Below the pieces are notes generated by a model. That model worked only from the letters and a program-made list of their open reading frames with translations, made no database searches and was not told where the DNA came from. Below, one piece after another: positions 50,171 through 61,610 of a stretch of 64,000 nucleotides of DNA. The translations under genes and the position numbers were made by a program. The DNA comes from Hydractinia symbiolongicarpus (lineage: Eukaryota > Cnidaria > Hydrozoa > Anthoathecata > Hydractiniidae). The stretch covers positions 42,367,201 to 42,431,200 of the forward strand of contig NC_079875.1 in assembly GCF_029227915.1 (NCBI RefSeq). The letters are read 5' to 3'. Every line of letters begins with the position of its first letter. Position 1 is the first letter of the stretch.

Positions 50171-53100
50171 ATGAGACTTGTATTTTTTAGAAATGTTTTA
50201 ATTTTTGATGAGACGCTTAATGAAAGTGGTTTAATCGCCGGCAAACGAAAACCCGCGATTTCCCGTAAATCCGGGCTTGGCCCATGAGACTTGTAGTTTT
50301 CAAAAATGTTTTCATTTTTGATGAGACGCTGAATAAAAGAAGTTTAATCGCCGGCAAACAAAAACCCGCGATTTCCCGTATATCCCGGGCTTGGCCCGTA
50401 TAGTTGAATGTATATAAAGAAAGTACCCAGGGAGTAAACTGATTTCCCGAACGATTTTTCAAATTATTTCTGCACCACTAGAACGAATGAGACTTGTAGT
50501 TTTCAAAAATGTTTTCATTTTTAATGAGACGCTTAATGAAAGCGGTTTAATCGCCGGCAAACGAAAACCCGCGATTTCCCGTAAATCCTGGGCTTGTCCC
50601 GTATAGTCAAAAGTATACAAAGAAAGTACCCAGGGAGTAAAGTCATTTCCCGAACGATTTTTTTTCATTTTTGATGAGACGCCTAATGAAAGTGGTTTAA
50701 TCGCCGGCAAACAAAAACCCGCGATTTCCCTTAAATCCTGGGCTTGGCCCGTATAGTCGAATGTATACAAAGAAAGTACCCTGTGAGTAAACTCATTTCC
50801 AGAACGATTTTTTAAATTATTTTTCAACACTAAAACGCATGAGATTTGTAGTTTTCAAAAATGTTTTCATTTTTGATGACACGCTTAATGAAAGGGGTTT
50901 AATCGCCGGCAAATGAAAACTCGCGATTTCCCGTAAATCACGGGCTTGGCCCGTATGGTGGAATATATACAAAGAAAGTACCCTGTGAGTAAACTCATTT
51001 CCAGAACGATTTTTTAAATTATTTTTTCAACACTAAAACGCATAAGACTTGTAGTTTTCAAAAATGTTTTCATTTTTGATGAGACGCCTAATGAAAGTGG
51101 TTTAATCGCCGGCAAACGAAAACCCGCGATTTCCCTTAAATCCTGGGCTTGGCCCGTATAGTCGAATGTATCTAAAGAAAGTACCCAGGGAGTAAACTGA
51201 TTTCCCGAACGATTTTTCAAATTATTTCTGCACCACTAGAACGAATGAGACTTGTAGTTTTCAAAAATGTTTTCATTTTTAATGAGACGCTTAATGAAAG
51301 CGGTTTAATCGCCGGCAAACGAAAACCCGCGATTTCCCGTAAATCCCGGGCTTGTCCCGTATAGTCAAAAGTATACAAAGAAAGTACCCAGGGAGTAAAG
51401 TCATTTCCCGAACGATTTTTTTTCATTTTTGATGAGACGCCTAATGAAAGTGGTTTAATCGCCGGCAAACAAAAACCCGCGATTTCCCTTAAATCCTGGG
51501 CTTGGCCCGTATAGTCGAATGTATACAAAGAAAGTACCCTGTGAGAAAACTCATTTCCAGAACGATTTTTTAAATTATTTTTCAGCACTAAAACGCATGA
51601 GATTTGTAGTTTTCAAAAATGTTTTCATTTTTGATGACACGCTTAATGAAAGGGGTTTAATCGCCGGCAAATGAAAACTCGCGATTTCACGTAAATCACG
51701 GGCTTGGCCCGTATGGTCGAATATATACAAAGAAAGTACCCTGTGAGTAAACTCATTTCCAGAACGATTTTTTAAATTATTTTTTCAACACTAAAACGCA
51801 TAAGACTTGTAGTTTTCAAAAATGTTTTTATTTTTGATGAGACGCCTAATGAAAGTGGTTTAATCGCCGGCAAACGAAAACCCGCGATTTCCCTTAAATT
51901 CTGGGCTTGGCCCGTATAGTCGAATGTATACAAAGAAAGTACCATGTGAGTAAACTCATTTCCAAAAGGATTTTTTAAATTATCTTTTCACCACTAAAAC
52001 GCATGAGACTTGTAGTTTTCAAAAATGTTTTCATTTTTATGAGACGCTGAATAAAAGAAGTTTAATCGCCGGCAAACGAAAACCCGCCATTTCCCGTAAA
52101 CCCCAGACTCGGCCCGTATAGTCAAAAGTATACAAAGAAAGTACCCAGGGAGTAAACTCATTTCCAGAACGATTTTTTAAATTATTTTTTCACCACTAAA
52201 ACGCATAAGACTTGTAGTTTTCAAAAATGTTTTCATTTTTGATGAGACGCTGAATAAAAGAAGTTTAATCGCCGGCAAACGAAAACCCGCAATTTCCCGT
52301 AAATCCGGGGCTTGGACCGTATAGTCAAAAGTATACAAAGAAAGTACCCAGGGAGTAAACTCATTTCCCGAACGATTTTTTAAATTATTTTTTCACCACC
52401 AAAACGCATGAGACTTTTAGTTTTTAAAAATGTTTTCATTTTTGATGAGACGCTGAATAAAAGAAGTTTAATCGCCGGCAAACAAAAACTCGCAATTTCC
52501 CGTATATCCCGGGCTTGGCCCGTATAGTTGAATGCATATAAAGAAAGTACCCAGGGAGTAAACTGATTTCCCGAACGATTTTTCAAATTATTTCTGCACC
52601 ACTAGAACGAATGAGACTTGTAGTTTTAAAAAATGTTTTCATTTTTAATGAGACGCTTAATGAAAGAGGTTTAATCGCCGGCAAACGAAAACCCGCGATT
52701 TCCTGTGAATCCCGGGCTTGTCCCGTATAGTCAAAAGTATACAAAGAAAGTACCCAGGGAGTAAACTCATTTCCCGAACGATTTTTTAAATTATTATTTT
52801 ACCACTAAAGTCCATGAGACTTGTATTTTTTAGAAATGTTTTAATTTTTGATGAGACGCTTAATGAAAGTGGTTTAATCGCCGGCAAACGAAAACCCGCG
52901 ATTTCCCGTAAATCCGGGCTTGGCCCATGAGACTTGTAGTTTTCAAAAATGTTTTCATTTTTGATGAGACGCTGAATAAAAGAAGTTTAATCGCCGGCAA
53001 ACGAAAACCCGCACTTTCCCGTAAATCCGGGCTTGGCCCGTATAGTCGAATGTATACAAATAAAGTACCCTGTGAGTAAACTCATTTCCAAAACGATTTT

Positions 53101-56100
53101 TTAAATTATCTTTTCACCACTAAAACGCATGAGACTAGTAGTTTTTAAAAATGTTTTCATTTTTGATGAGACGCTGAATAAAAGAAGTTTAATCGCCGGC
53201 AAACGAAAACCCGCCATTTCCCGTATATCCCGGGCTTGGCCCGTATAGTTGAATGCATATAAAGAAAGTACCCAGGGAGTAAACTCATTTCCAGAACGAT
53301 ATTTTAAATTATTTTTTCACCACTAAAACGCATAAGACTTGTAGTTTTCAAAAATGTTTTCATTTTTGATGAGACGCTGAATAAAAGAAGTTTAATCGCC
53401 GGCAAACGAAAACCCGCAATTTCCCGTAAATCCCGGGCTTGGACCGTATAGTCAAAAGTATACAAAGAAAGTACCCAGGGAGTAAACTCATTTCCCGAAC
53501 GATTTTTTAAATTATTTTTTCACCACCAAAACGCATGAGACTTTTAGTTTTTAAAAATGTTTTCATTTTTGATGAGACGCTGAATAAAAGAAGTTTAATC
53601 GCCGGCAAACAAAAACCCGCAATTTCCCGTATATCCCGGGCTTGGCCCGTATAGTTGAATGCATATAAAGAAAGTACCCAGGGAGTAAACTGATTTCCCG
53701 AACGATTTTTCAAATTATTTCTGCACCACTAGAACGAATGAGACTTGTAGTTTTAAAAAATGTTTTCATTTTTAATGAGACGCTTAATGAAAGAGGTTTA
53801 ATCGCCGGCAAACGAAAACCCGCGATTTCCTGTGAATCCCGGGCTTGTCCCGTATAGTCAAAAGTATACAAAGAAAGTACCCAGGGAGTAAACTCATTTC
53901 CCGAACGATTTTTTAAATTATTATTTTACCACTAAAGTCCATGAGACTTGTATTTTTTAGAAATGTTTTAATTTTTGATGAGACGCTTAATGAAAGTGGT
54001 TTAATCGCCGGCAAACGAAAACCCGCGATTTCCCGTAAATCCGGGCTTGGCCCATGAGACTTGTAGTTTTCAAAAATGTTTTCATTTTTGATGAGACGCT
54101 GAATAAAAGAAGTTTAATCGCCGGCAAACGAAAACCCGCACTTTCCCGTAAATCCGGGCTTGGCCCGTATAGTCGAATGTATACAAATAAAGTACCCTGT
54201 GAGTAAACTCATTTCCAAAACGATTTTTTAAATTATCTTTTCACCACTAAAACGCATGAGACTAGTAGTTTTTAAAAATGTTTTCATTTTTGATGAGACG
54301 CTGAATAAAAGAAGTTTAATCGCCGGCAAACGAAAACCCGCCATTTCCCGTATATCCCGGGCTTGGCCCGTATAGTTGAATGCATATAAAGAAAGTACCC
54401 AGGGAGTAAACTGATTTCCCGAACGATTTTTCAAATTATTTCTGCACCACTAGAACGAATGAGACTTGTAGTTTTCAAAAATGTTTTCATTTTTAATGAG
54501 ACGCTTAATGAAAGAGTTTTAATTGCCGGCAAACGAAAACCCGCGATTTCCTGTGAATCCCGGGCTTGTCCCGTATAGTCAAAAGTATACAAAGAAAGTA
54601 CCCAGGGAGTAAACTCATTTCCCGAACGATTTTTAAAATTATTATTTCACCACTAAAGTCCATGAGACTTGTATTTTTTAGAAATGTTTTAATTTTTGAT
54701 GAGACGCTTAATGAAAGTGGTTTAATCGCCGGCAAACGAAAACCCGCGATTTCCCGTAAATCCGGGCTTGGCCCATGAGACTTGTAGTTTTCAAAAATGT
54801 TTTCATTTTTGATGAGACGCTGAATAAAAGAAGTTTAATCGCCGGCAAACGAAAACCCGCGATTTCCCGTATATCCCGGGCTTGGCCCGTATAGTTGAAT
54901 GTATATAAAGAAAGTACCCAGGGAGTAAACTGATTTCCCGAACGATTTTTCAAATTATTTCTGCACCACTAGAACGAATGAGACTTGTAGTTTTCAAAAA
55001 TGTTTTCATTTTTAATGAGACGCTTAATGAAAGCGGTTTAATCGCCGGCAAACGAAAACCCGCGATTTCCCGTAAATCCCGGGCTTGTCCCGTATAGTCA
55101 AAAGTATACAAAGAAAGTACCCAGGGAGTAAAGTCATTTCCCGAACGATTTTTTTTCATTTTTGATGAGACGCTTAATGAAAGTGGTTTAATCGCCGGCA
55201 AACAAAAACCCGCGATTTCCCTTAAATCCTGGGCTTGGCCCGTATAGTCGAATGTATACAAAGAAAGTACCCTGTGAGTAAACTCATTTCCAGAACGATT
55301 TTTTAAATTATTTTTCAACACTAAAACGCATGAGATTTGTAGTTTTCAAAAATGTTTTCATTTTTGATGACACGCTTAATGAAAGGGGTTTAATCGCCGG
55401 CAAATGAAAACTCGCGATTTCCCGTAAATCACGGGCTTGGCCCGTATGGTCGAATATATACAAAGAAAGTACCCTGTGAGTAAACTCATTTCCAGAACGA
55501 TTTTTTAAATTATTTTTTCAACACTAAAACGCATAAGACTTGTAGTTTTCAAAAATGTTTTCATTTTTGATGAGACGCCTTATGAAAGTGGTTTAATCGC
55601 CGGCAAACGAAAACCCGCGATTTCCCTTAAATCCTGGGCTTGGCCCGTATAGTCGAATGTATCTAAAGAAAGTACCCAGGGAGTAAACTGATTTCCCGAA
55701 CGATTTTTCAAATTATTTCTACACTACTAGAACGAATGAGACTTGTAGTTTTCAAAAATGTTTTCATTTTTAATGAGACGCTTAATGAAAGCGGTTTAAT
55801 CGCCGGCAAACGAAAACCCGCGATTTCCCGTAAATCCCGGGCTTGTCCCGTATAGTCAAAAGTATACAAAGAAAGTACCCAGGGAGTAAAGTCATTTCCC
55901 GAACGATTTTTTTTCATTTTTGATGAGACGCCTAATGAAAGTGGTTTAATGGCCGGCAAACAAAAACCCGCGATTTCCCTTAAATCCTGGGCTTGGCCCG
56001 TATAGTCGAATGTATACAAAGAAAGTACCCTGTGAGTAAACTCATTTCCAGAACGATTTTTTAAATTATTTTTCAACACTAAAACGCATGAGATTTGTAG

Positions 56101-57420
56101 TTTTCAAAAATGTTTTCATTTTTGATGACACGCTTAATGAAAGGGGTTTAATCGCCGGCAAATGAAAACTCGCGATTTCCCGTAAATCACGGGCTTGGCC
56201 CGTATGGTCGAATATATACAAAGAAAGTACCCTGTGAGTAAACTCATTTCCAGAACGATTTTTTAAATTATTTTTTCAACACTAAAACGCATAAGACTTG
56301 TAGTTTTCAAAAATGTTTTCATTTTTGATGAGACGCCTAATGAAAGTGGTTTAATCGCCGGCAAACGAAAACCCGCGATTTCCCTTAAATTCTGGGCTTG
56401 GCCCGTATAGTCGAATGTATACAAAGAAAGTACCATGTGAGTAAACTCATTTCCAAAAGGATTTTTTAAATTATCTTTTCACCACTAAAACGCATGAGAC
56501 TTGTAGTTTTCAAAAATGTTTTCATTTTTATGAGACGCTGAATAAAAGAAGTTTAATCGCCGGCAAACGAAAACCCGCCATTTCCCGTAAACCCCAGACT
56601 CGGCCCGTATAGTCAAAAGTATACAAAGAAAGTACCCAGGGAGTAAACTCATTTCCAGAACGATTTTTTAAATTATTTTTTCACCACTAAAACGCATAAG
56701 ACTTGTAGTTTTCAAAAATGTTTTCATTTTTGATGAGACGCTGAATAAAAGAAGTTTAATCGCCGGCAAACGAAAACCCGCAATTTCCCGTAAATCCCGG
56801 GCTTGGACCGTATAGTCAAAAGTATACAAAGAAAGTACCCAGGGAGTAAACTCATTTCCCGAACGATTTTTTAAATTATTTTTTCACCACCAAAACGCAT
56901 GAGACTTTTAGTTTTTAAAAATGTTTTCATTTTTGATGAGACGCTGAATAAAAGAAGTTTAATCGCCGGCAAACGAAAACCCGCAATTTCCCGTATATCC
57001 CGGGCTTGGCCCGTATAGTTGAATGCATATAAAGAAAGTACCCAGGGAGTAAACTCATTTCCCGAACGATTTTTCAAATTATTTCTGCACCACTAGAACG
57101 AATGAGACTTGTAGTTTTAAAAAATGTTTTCATTTTTAATGAGACGCTTAATGAAAGAGGTTTAATCGCCGGCAAACGAAAACCCGCGATTTCCTGTGAA
57201 TCCCGGGCTTGTCCCGTATAGTCAAAAGTATACAAAGAAAGTACCCAGGGAGTAAACTCATTTCCCGAACGATTTTTTAAATTATTATTTTACCACTAAA
57301 GTCCATGAGACTTGTATTTTTTAGAAATGTTTTAATTTTTGATGAGACGCTTAATGAAAGTGGTTTAATCGCCGGCAAACGAAAACCCGCGATTTCCCGT
57401 AAATCCGGGCTTGGCCCATG
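50171..57420. repeat. Truncated units of about 113 bp, 5 copies
   Basis: In these units CCGGGCTTGGCCC runs straight into ATGAGACTTGTAG, so about 89 bp are missing, from GTATAG through the A/T tract to AAAACGC; one C of CCCGGG is also lost. The CCC of the joint starts at 50281, 52924, 54051, 54772 and 57415. ATGAGAC elements at 50171 and 50284 confirm a 113-bp unit. GCCC is shared by the left flank (TTGGCCCG) and by the unit type AAAGCCCATGAG, so a 4-bp microhomology explains the joint. Spacings of 1127 and 4491 bp show that copies spread by segmental duplication. Confidence 0.88.
52141..54394. repeat. Nested 1127-bp tandem duplication
   Basis: About 52141-53267 is repeated at 53268-54394 (5 x 203 + 113 - 1). 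Shared marks are CACCACCAAAACGC, GAGACTTTTAGTTTTTAAAAA, GAATGCATATAAAG, CCTGTGAATCCCGGG, the 113-bp unit and CCCGCACTTTCCCG. It lies between the two ends of the 4491-bp duplication and partly overlaps its first copy. Confidence 0.72.
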
Positions 57421-57649
57421 AGACTTGTAGTTTTCAAAAATGTTTTCATTTTTGATGAGACGCTGAATAAAAGAAGTTTAATCGCCGGCAAACGAAAACC
57501 CGCAATTTCCCGTAAATCCCGGGCTTGGACCGTATAGTCAAAAGTATACAAAGAAAGTACCCAGGGAGTAAACTCATTTCCCGAACGATTTTTTAAATTA
57601 TTTTTTCACCACCAAAACGCATGAGACTTTTAGTTTTTAAAAATGTTTT

Positions 57650-60600
57650 CATTTTTGATGAGACGCTGAATAAAAGAAGTTTAATCGCCGGCAAACGAAA
57701 ACCCGCCATTTCCCGTATATCCCGGGCTTGGCCCGTATAGTTGAATGCATATAAAGAAAGTACCCAGGGAGTAAACTGATTTCCCGAACGATTTTTTAAA
57801 TTATTTCTGCACCACTAGAACGAATGAGACTTGTAGTTTTCAAAAATGTTTTCATTTTTAATGAGACGCTTTATGAAAGAGGTTTAATCGCCGGCAAACA
57901 AAAACCCGCGATTTCCTGTGAATCCCGGGCTTGTCCCGTATAGTCAAAAGTATACAAAGAAAGCACCCAAGGAGTAAACTCATTTCCCGAACGATTTTTT
58001 AAATTATTATTTCACCACTAAAGTCCATGAGACTTTTATTTTTTTGAAATGTTTTAATTTTTGATGAGACGCTTAATGAAAGTGGTTTAATCGCCGGCAA
58101 ACGAAAACCCGCGATTTCCCGTAATTCCGGGCTTGGCCCGTATAGTCGAATGTATACAAATAAAGTACCCGTGAGTAAACTCATTTCCAGAACGATTTTT
58201 TAAATTATTTTTTCAACACTAAAGCGCATGAGATTTGTAGTTTTCAAAAATGTGTTCATTTTTGATGACACGCTTAATGAAAGGGGTTTAATCGCCGGCA
58301 AATGAAAACCCGCGATTTCCCGTAAATCACGGGCTTGGCCCGTATAATCGAATGTATGCAAAGAAAGTACCCTGTGAGTAAACTCATTTCCAGAACGATT
58401 TTTTAAATTATTTTTTCAACACTAAAACGCATAAGACTTGTAGTTTTCAAAAATGTTTTCATTTTTGATGAGACGCCTGATGAAGTGGTTTAATCGCCGG
58501 CAAACGAAAACCAGCGATTTCCCTTAAATTCTGGGCTTGGCCCGTATAGTCGAATGTATACAAAGAAAGTACCATGTGAGTAAACTCATTTCCAAAACGA
58601 TTTTTTAAATTATCTTTTCACCACTAAAACGCATGAGACTTGTAGTTTTCAAAAATGTTTTCATTTTTGATGAGACGCTGAATAAAAGAAGTTTAATCGC
58701 CGGCAAACGAAAACCCGCGATTTCCCGTATATCCCGGGCTTGGCCCGTATAGTTGAATGTATATAAAGAAAGTACCCAGGGAGTAAACTGATTTCCCGAA
58801 CGATTTTTCAAATTATTTCTGCACCAATAGAACGAATGAGACTTGCAGTTTTCAAAAATGTTTTCATTTTTAATGAGACGCTTAATGAAAGCGGTTTAAT
58901 CGCCGGCAAACGAAAACCCGCGATTTCCCGTAAATCCCGGGCTTGTCCCGTATAGTCAAAAGTATACAAAGAAAGTACCCAGGGAGTAAACTCATTTCCC
59001 GAACGATTTTTTTTCATTTTTGATGAGACGCCTAATGAAAGTGGTTTAATCGCCGGCAAACAAAAACCCGCGATTTCCCTTAAATCCTGGGCTTGGCCCG
59101 TATAGTCGAATGTATACAAAGAAAGTACCCTGTGAGTAAACTCATTTCCAGAACGATTTTTTAAATTACTTTTCAACACTAAAACGCATGAGATTTGTAG
59201 TTTTCAAAAGTGTTTTCATTTTTGATGACACGCTTAATGAAAGGGGTTTAATCGCCGGCAAACGAAAACCCGCGATTTCCTGTGAATCCCGGGCTTGTCC
59301 CGTATAGTCAAAAGTATACAAAGAAAGTACCCAGGGAGTAAACTCATTTCCCGAACGATTTTTTAAATTATTATTTCACCACTAAAGTCCATGAGACTTG
59401 TATTTTTTAGAAATGTTTTAATTTTTGATGAGACGCTTAATGAAAGTGGTTTAATCGCCGACAAACGAAAACCCGCGATTTCCCGTAAATCCGGGCTTGG
59501 CCCGTATAGTCGAATGTATACAAATAAAGTACCCTGTGAGTAAACTCATTTCCAAAACGATTTTTTAAATTATCTTTTCACCACTAAAACGCATGAGACT
59601 AGTAGTTTTTAAAAATGTTTTCATTTTTGATGAGACGCTAAATAAAAGAAGTTTAATCGCAGGCAAACGAAAACCCGCCATTTCCCGTATATCCCGGGCT
59701 TGGCCCGTATAGTTGAATGCATATAAAGAAAGTACCCAGGGAGTAAACTGATTTCCCGAACGATTTTTCAAATTATTTCTGCACCACTAGAACGAATGAG
59801 ACTTGTAGTTTTCAAAAATGTTTTCATTTTTAATGAGACGCTTTATGAAAGAGGTTTAATCGCCGGCAAACAAAAACCCGCGATTTCCTGTGAATCCCGG
59901 GCTTGTCCCGTATAGTCAAAAGTATACAAAGAAAGTACCCAAGGAGTAAACTCATTTCCCGAACGATTTTTTAAATTATTATTTCACCACTAAAGTCCAT
60001 GAGACTTTTATTTTTTAGAAATGTTTTAATTTTTGATGAGACGCTTAATGAAAGTGGTTTAATCGCCGGCAAACGAAAACCCGCGATTTCCCGTAATTCC
60101 GGGCTTGGCCCGTATAGTCGTATGTATACAAATAAAGTACCCTGTGAGTAAACTCATTTCCAGAACGATTTTTTAAATTATTTTTTCAACACTAAAACGC
60201 ATGAGATTTGTAGTTTTCAAAAATGTGTTCATTTTTGATGACACGCTTAATGAAAGGGGTTTAATCGCCGGCAAATGAAAACCCGCGATTTCCCGTAAAT
60301 CACGGGCTTGGCCCGTATAATCGAATGTATACAAAGAAAGTACCCTGTGAGTAAACTCATTTCCAGAACGATTTTTTAAATTATTTTTTCAACACTAAAA
60401 CGCATAAGACTTGTAGTTTTCAAAAATGTTTTCATTTTTGATGAGACGCCTGATGAAGTGGTTTAATCGCCGGCAAACGAAAACCAGCGATTTCCCTTAA
60501 ATTCTGGGCTTGGCCCGTATAGTCGAATGTATACAAAGAAAGTACCATGTGAGTAAACTCATTTCCAAAACGATTTTTTAAATTATCTTTTCACCACTAA

Positions 60601-61610
60601 AACGCATGAGACTTGTAGTTTTCAAAAATGTTTTCATTTTTGATGACACGCTTAATGAAAGGGGTTTAATCGCCGGCAAACGAAAACCCGCAATTTCCCG
60701 TAAATCACGGGCTTGGCCCGTATAATCGAATGTATACAAAGAAAGTACCCTGTGAGTAAACTCATTTCCAGAACGATTTTTTAAATTATTTTTTCAACAC
60801 TAAAACGCATAAGACTTGTAGTTTTCAAAAATGTTTTCATTTTTGATGAGACGCCTGATAAAGTGGTTTAATCGCCGGCAAACGAAAACCAGCGATTTCC
60901 CTTAAATTCTGGGCTTGGCCCGTATAGTCGAATGTATACAAAGAAAGTACCATGTGAGTAAACTCATTTCCAAAACGATTTTTTAAATTATCTTTTCACC
61001 ACTAAAACGCATGAGACTTGTAGTTTTCAAAAATGTTTTCATTTTTGATGAGACACTGAATAAAAAAAGTTTAATCGCCGGCAAACGAAAACCCGCGATT
61101 TCCCGTATATCCCGGGCTTGGCCCGTATAGTTGAATGTATATAAAGAAAGTACCCAGGGAGTAAACTGATTTCCCGAACGATTTTTCAAATTATTTCTGC
61201 ACCACTAGAACGAATGAGACTTGCAATTTTCAAAAATGTTTTCATTTTTAATGAGACGCTTAATGAAAGCGGTTTAATCGCCGGCAAACGAAAACCCGCG
61301 ATTTCCCGTAAATCCCGGGCTTGTCCCGTATAGTCAAAAGTATACAAAGAAAGTACCCAGGGAGTAAACTCATTTCCCGAACGATTTTTTTTCATTTTTG
61401 ATGAGACGCCTAATGAAAGTGGTTTAATCGCCGGCAAACAAAAACCCGCGATTTCCCTTAAATCCTGGGCTTGGCCCGTATAGTCGAATGTATACAAAGA
61501 AAGTACCCTGTGAGTAAACTCATTTCCAGAACGATTTTTTAAATTATTTTTCAACACCAAAACGCATGAGATTTGTAGTTTTCAAAAATGTTTTCATTTT
61601 TGATGACACG
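57650..61610. repeat. Imperfect duplication with dimer insertion (1973/2378 bp)
   Basis: About 57.65-59.2 kb matches 59.62-61.6 kb. The offset is about 1972-1973 up to 58.6 kb (for example CCCAAGGAG at 57966 and 59938) and 2378 after it (59005 with 61383). The step of 405 equals a dimer (203 + 202) that is itself duplicated at about 60.2-61.0 kb. Its CCTGATGAAGTGG mark lies at 60449 and, as CCTGATAAAGTGG, at 60854. Confidence 0.68.

Larger units (their letters stand above)
49920..57510. repeat. Segmental duplication, offset 4491 bp
   Basis: About 49.92-53.01 kb matches about 54.41-57.50 kb at a constant offset of 4491 bp. The match includes both kinds of truncated unit (50656/55147, 51414/55905, 50281/54772, 52924/57415) and a private 1-bp deletion TTTTTATGAGACG (near 52036 and 56527). 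Differences include AAAGATATTTAATCG against AAAGAGTTTTAATTG. The match stops near 53.01/57.50 kb at CCCGCACTTTCC against CCCGCAATTTCC. Each copy contains a 758-bp internal step of four units (50459 to 51217; 54950 to 55708). Confidence 0.75.
28618..61478. repeat. Truncated units of about 150 bp (53-bp deletion), 22 copies
   Basis: In these units CGAACGA is followed by eight Ts and CATTTTTGATGAGACG. The segment from the A/T tract through the left arm of the A/T dyad is missing (53 bp). The G of CGA-T8 lies at 28668, 30238, 32012, 34799, 36370, 37331, 38902, 40067, 41029, 41990, 43561, 44522, 45077, 46646, 47607, 48162, 50656, 51414, 55147, 55905, 59005 and 61383. Length check: GTATAG elements at 36315 and 36465 are 150 bp apart. 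All copies examined have GTATAGTCAAAAG upstream, and all but one (55147, GCTTAATG) are followed by GCCTAATGAAAGTGG. They therefore probably share one origin and spread with the higher-order repeats. Confidence 0.9.
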
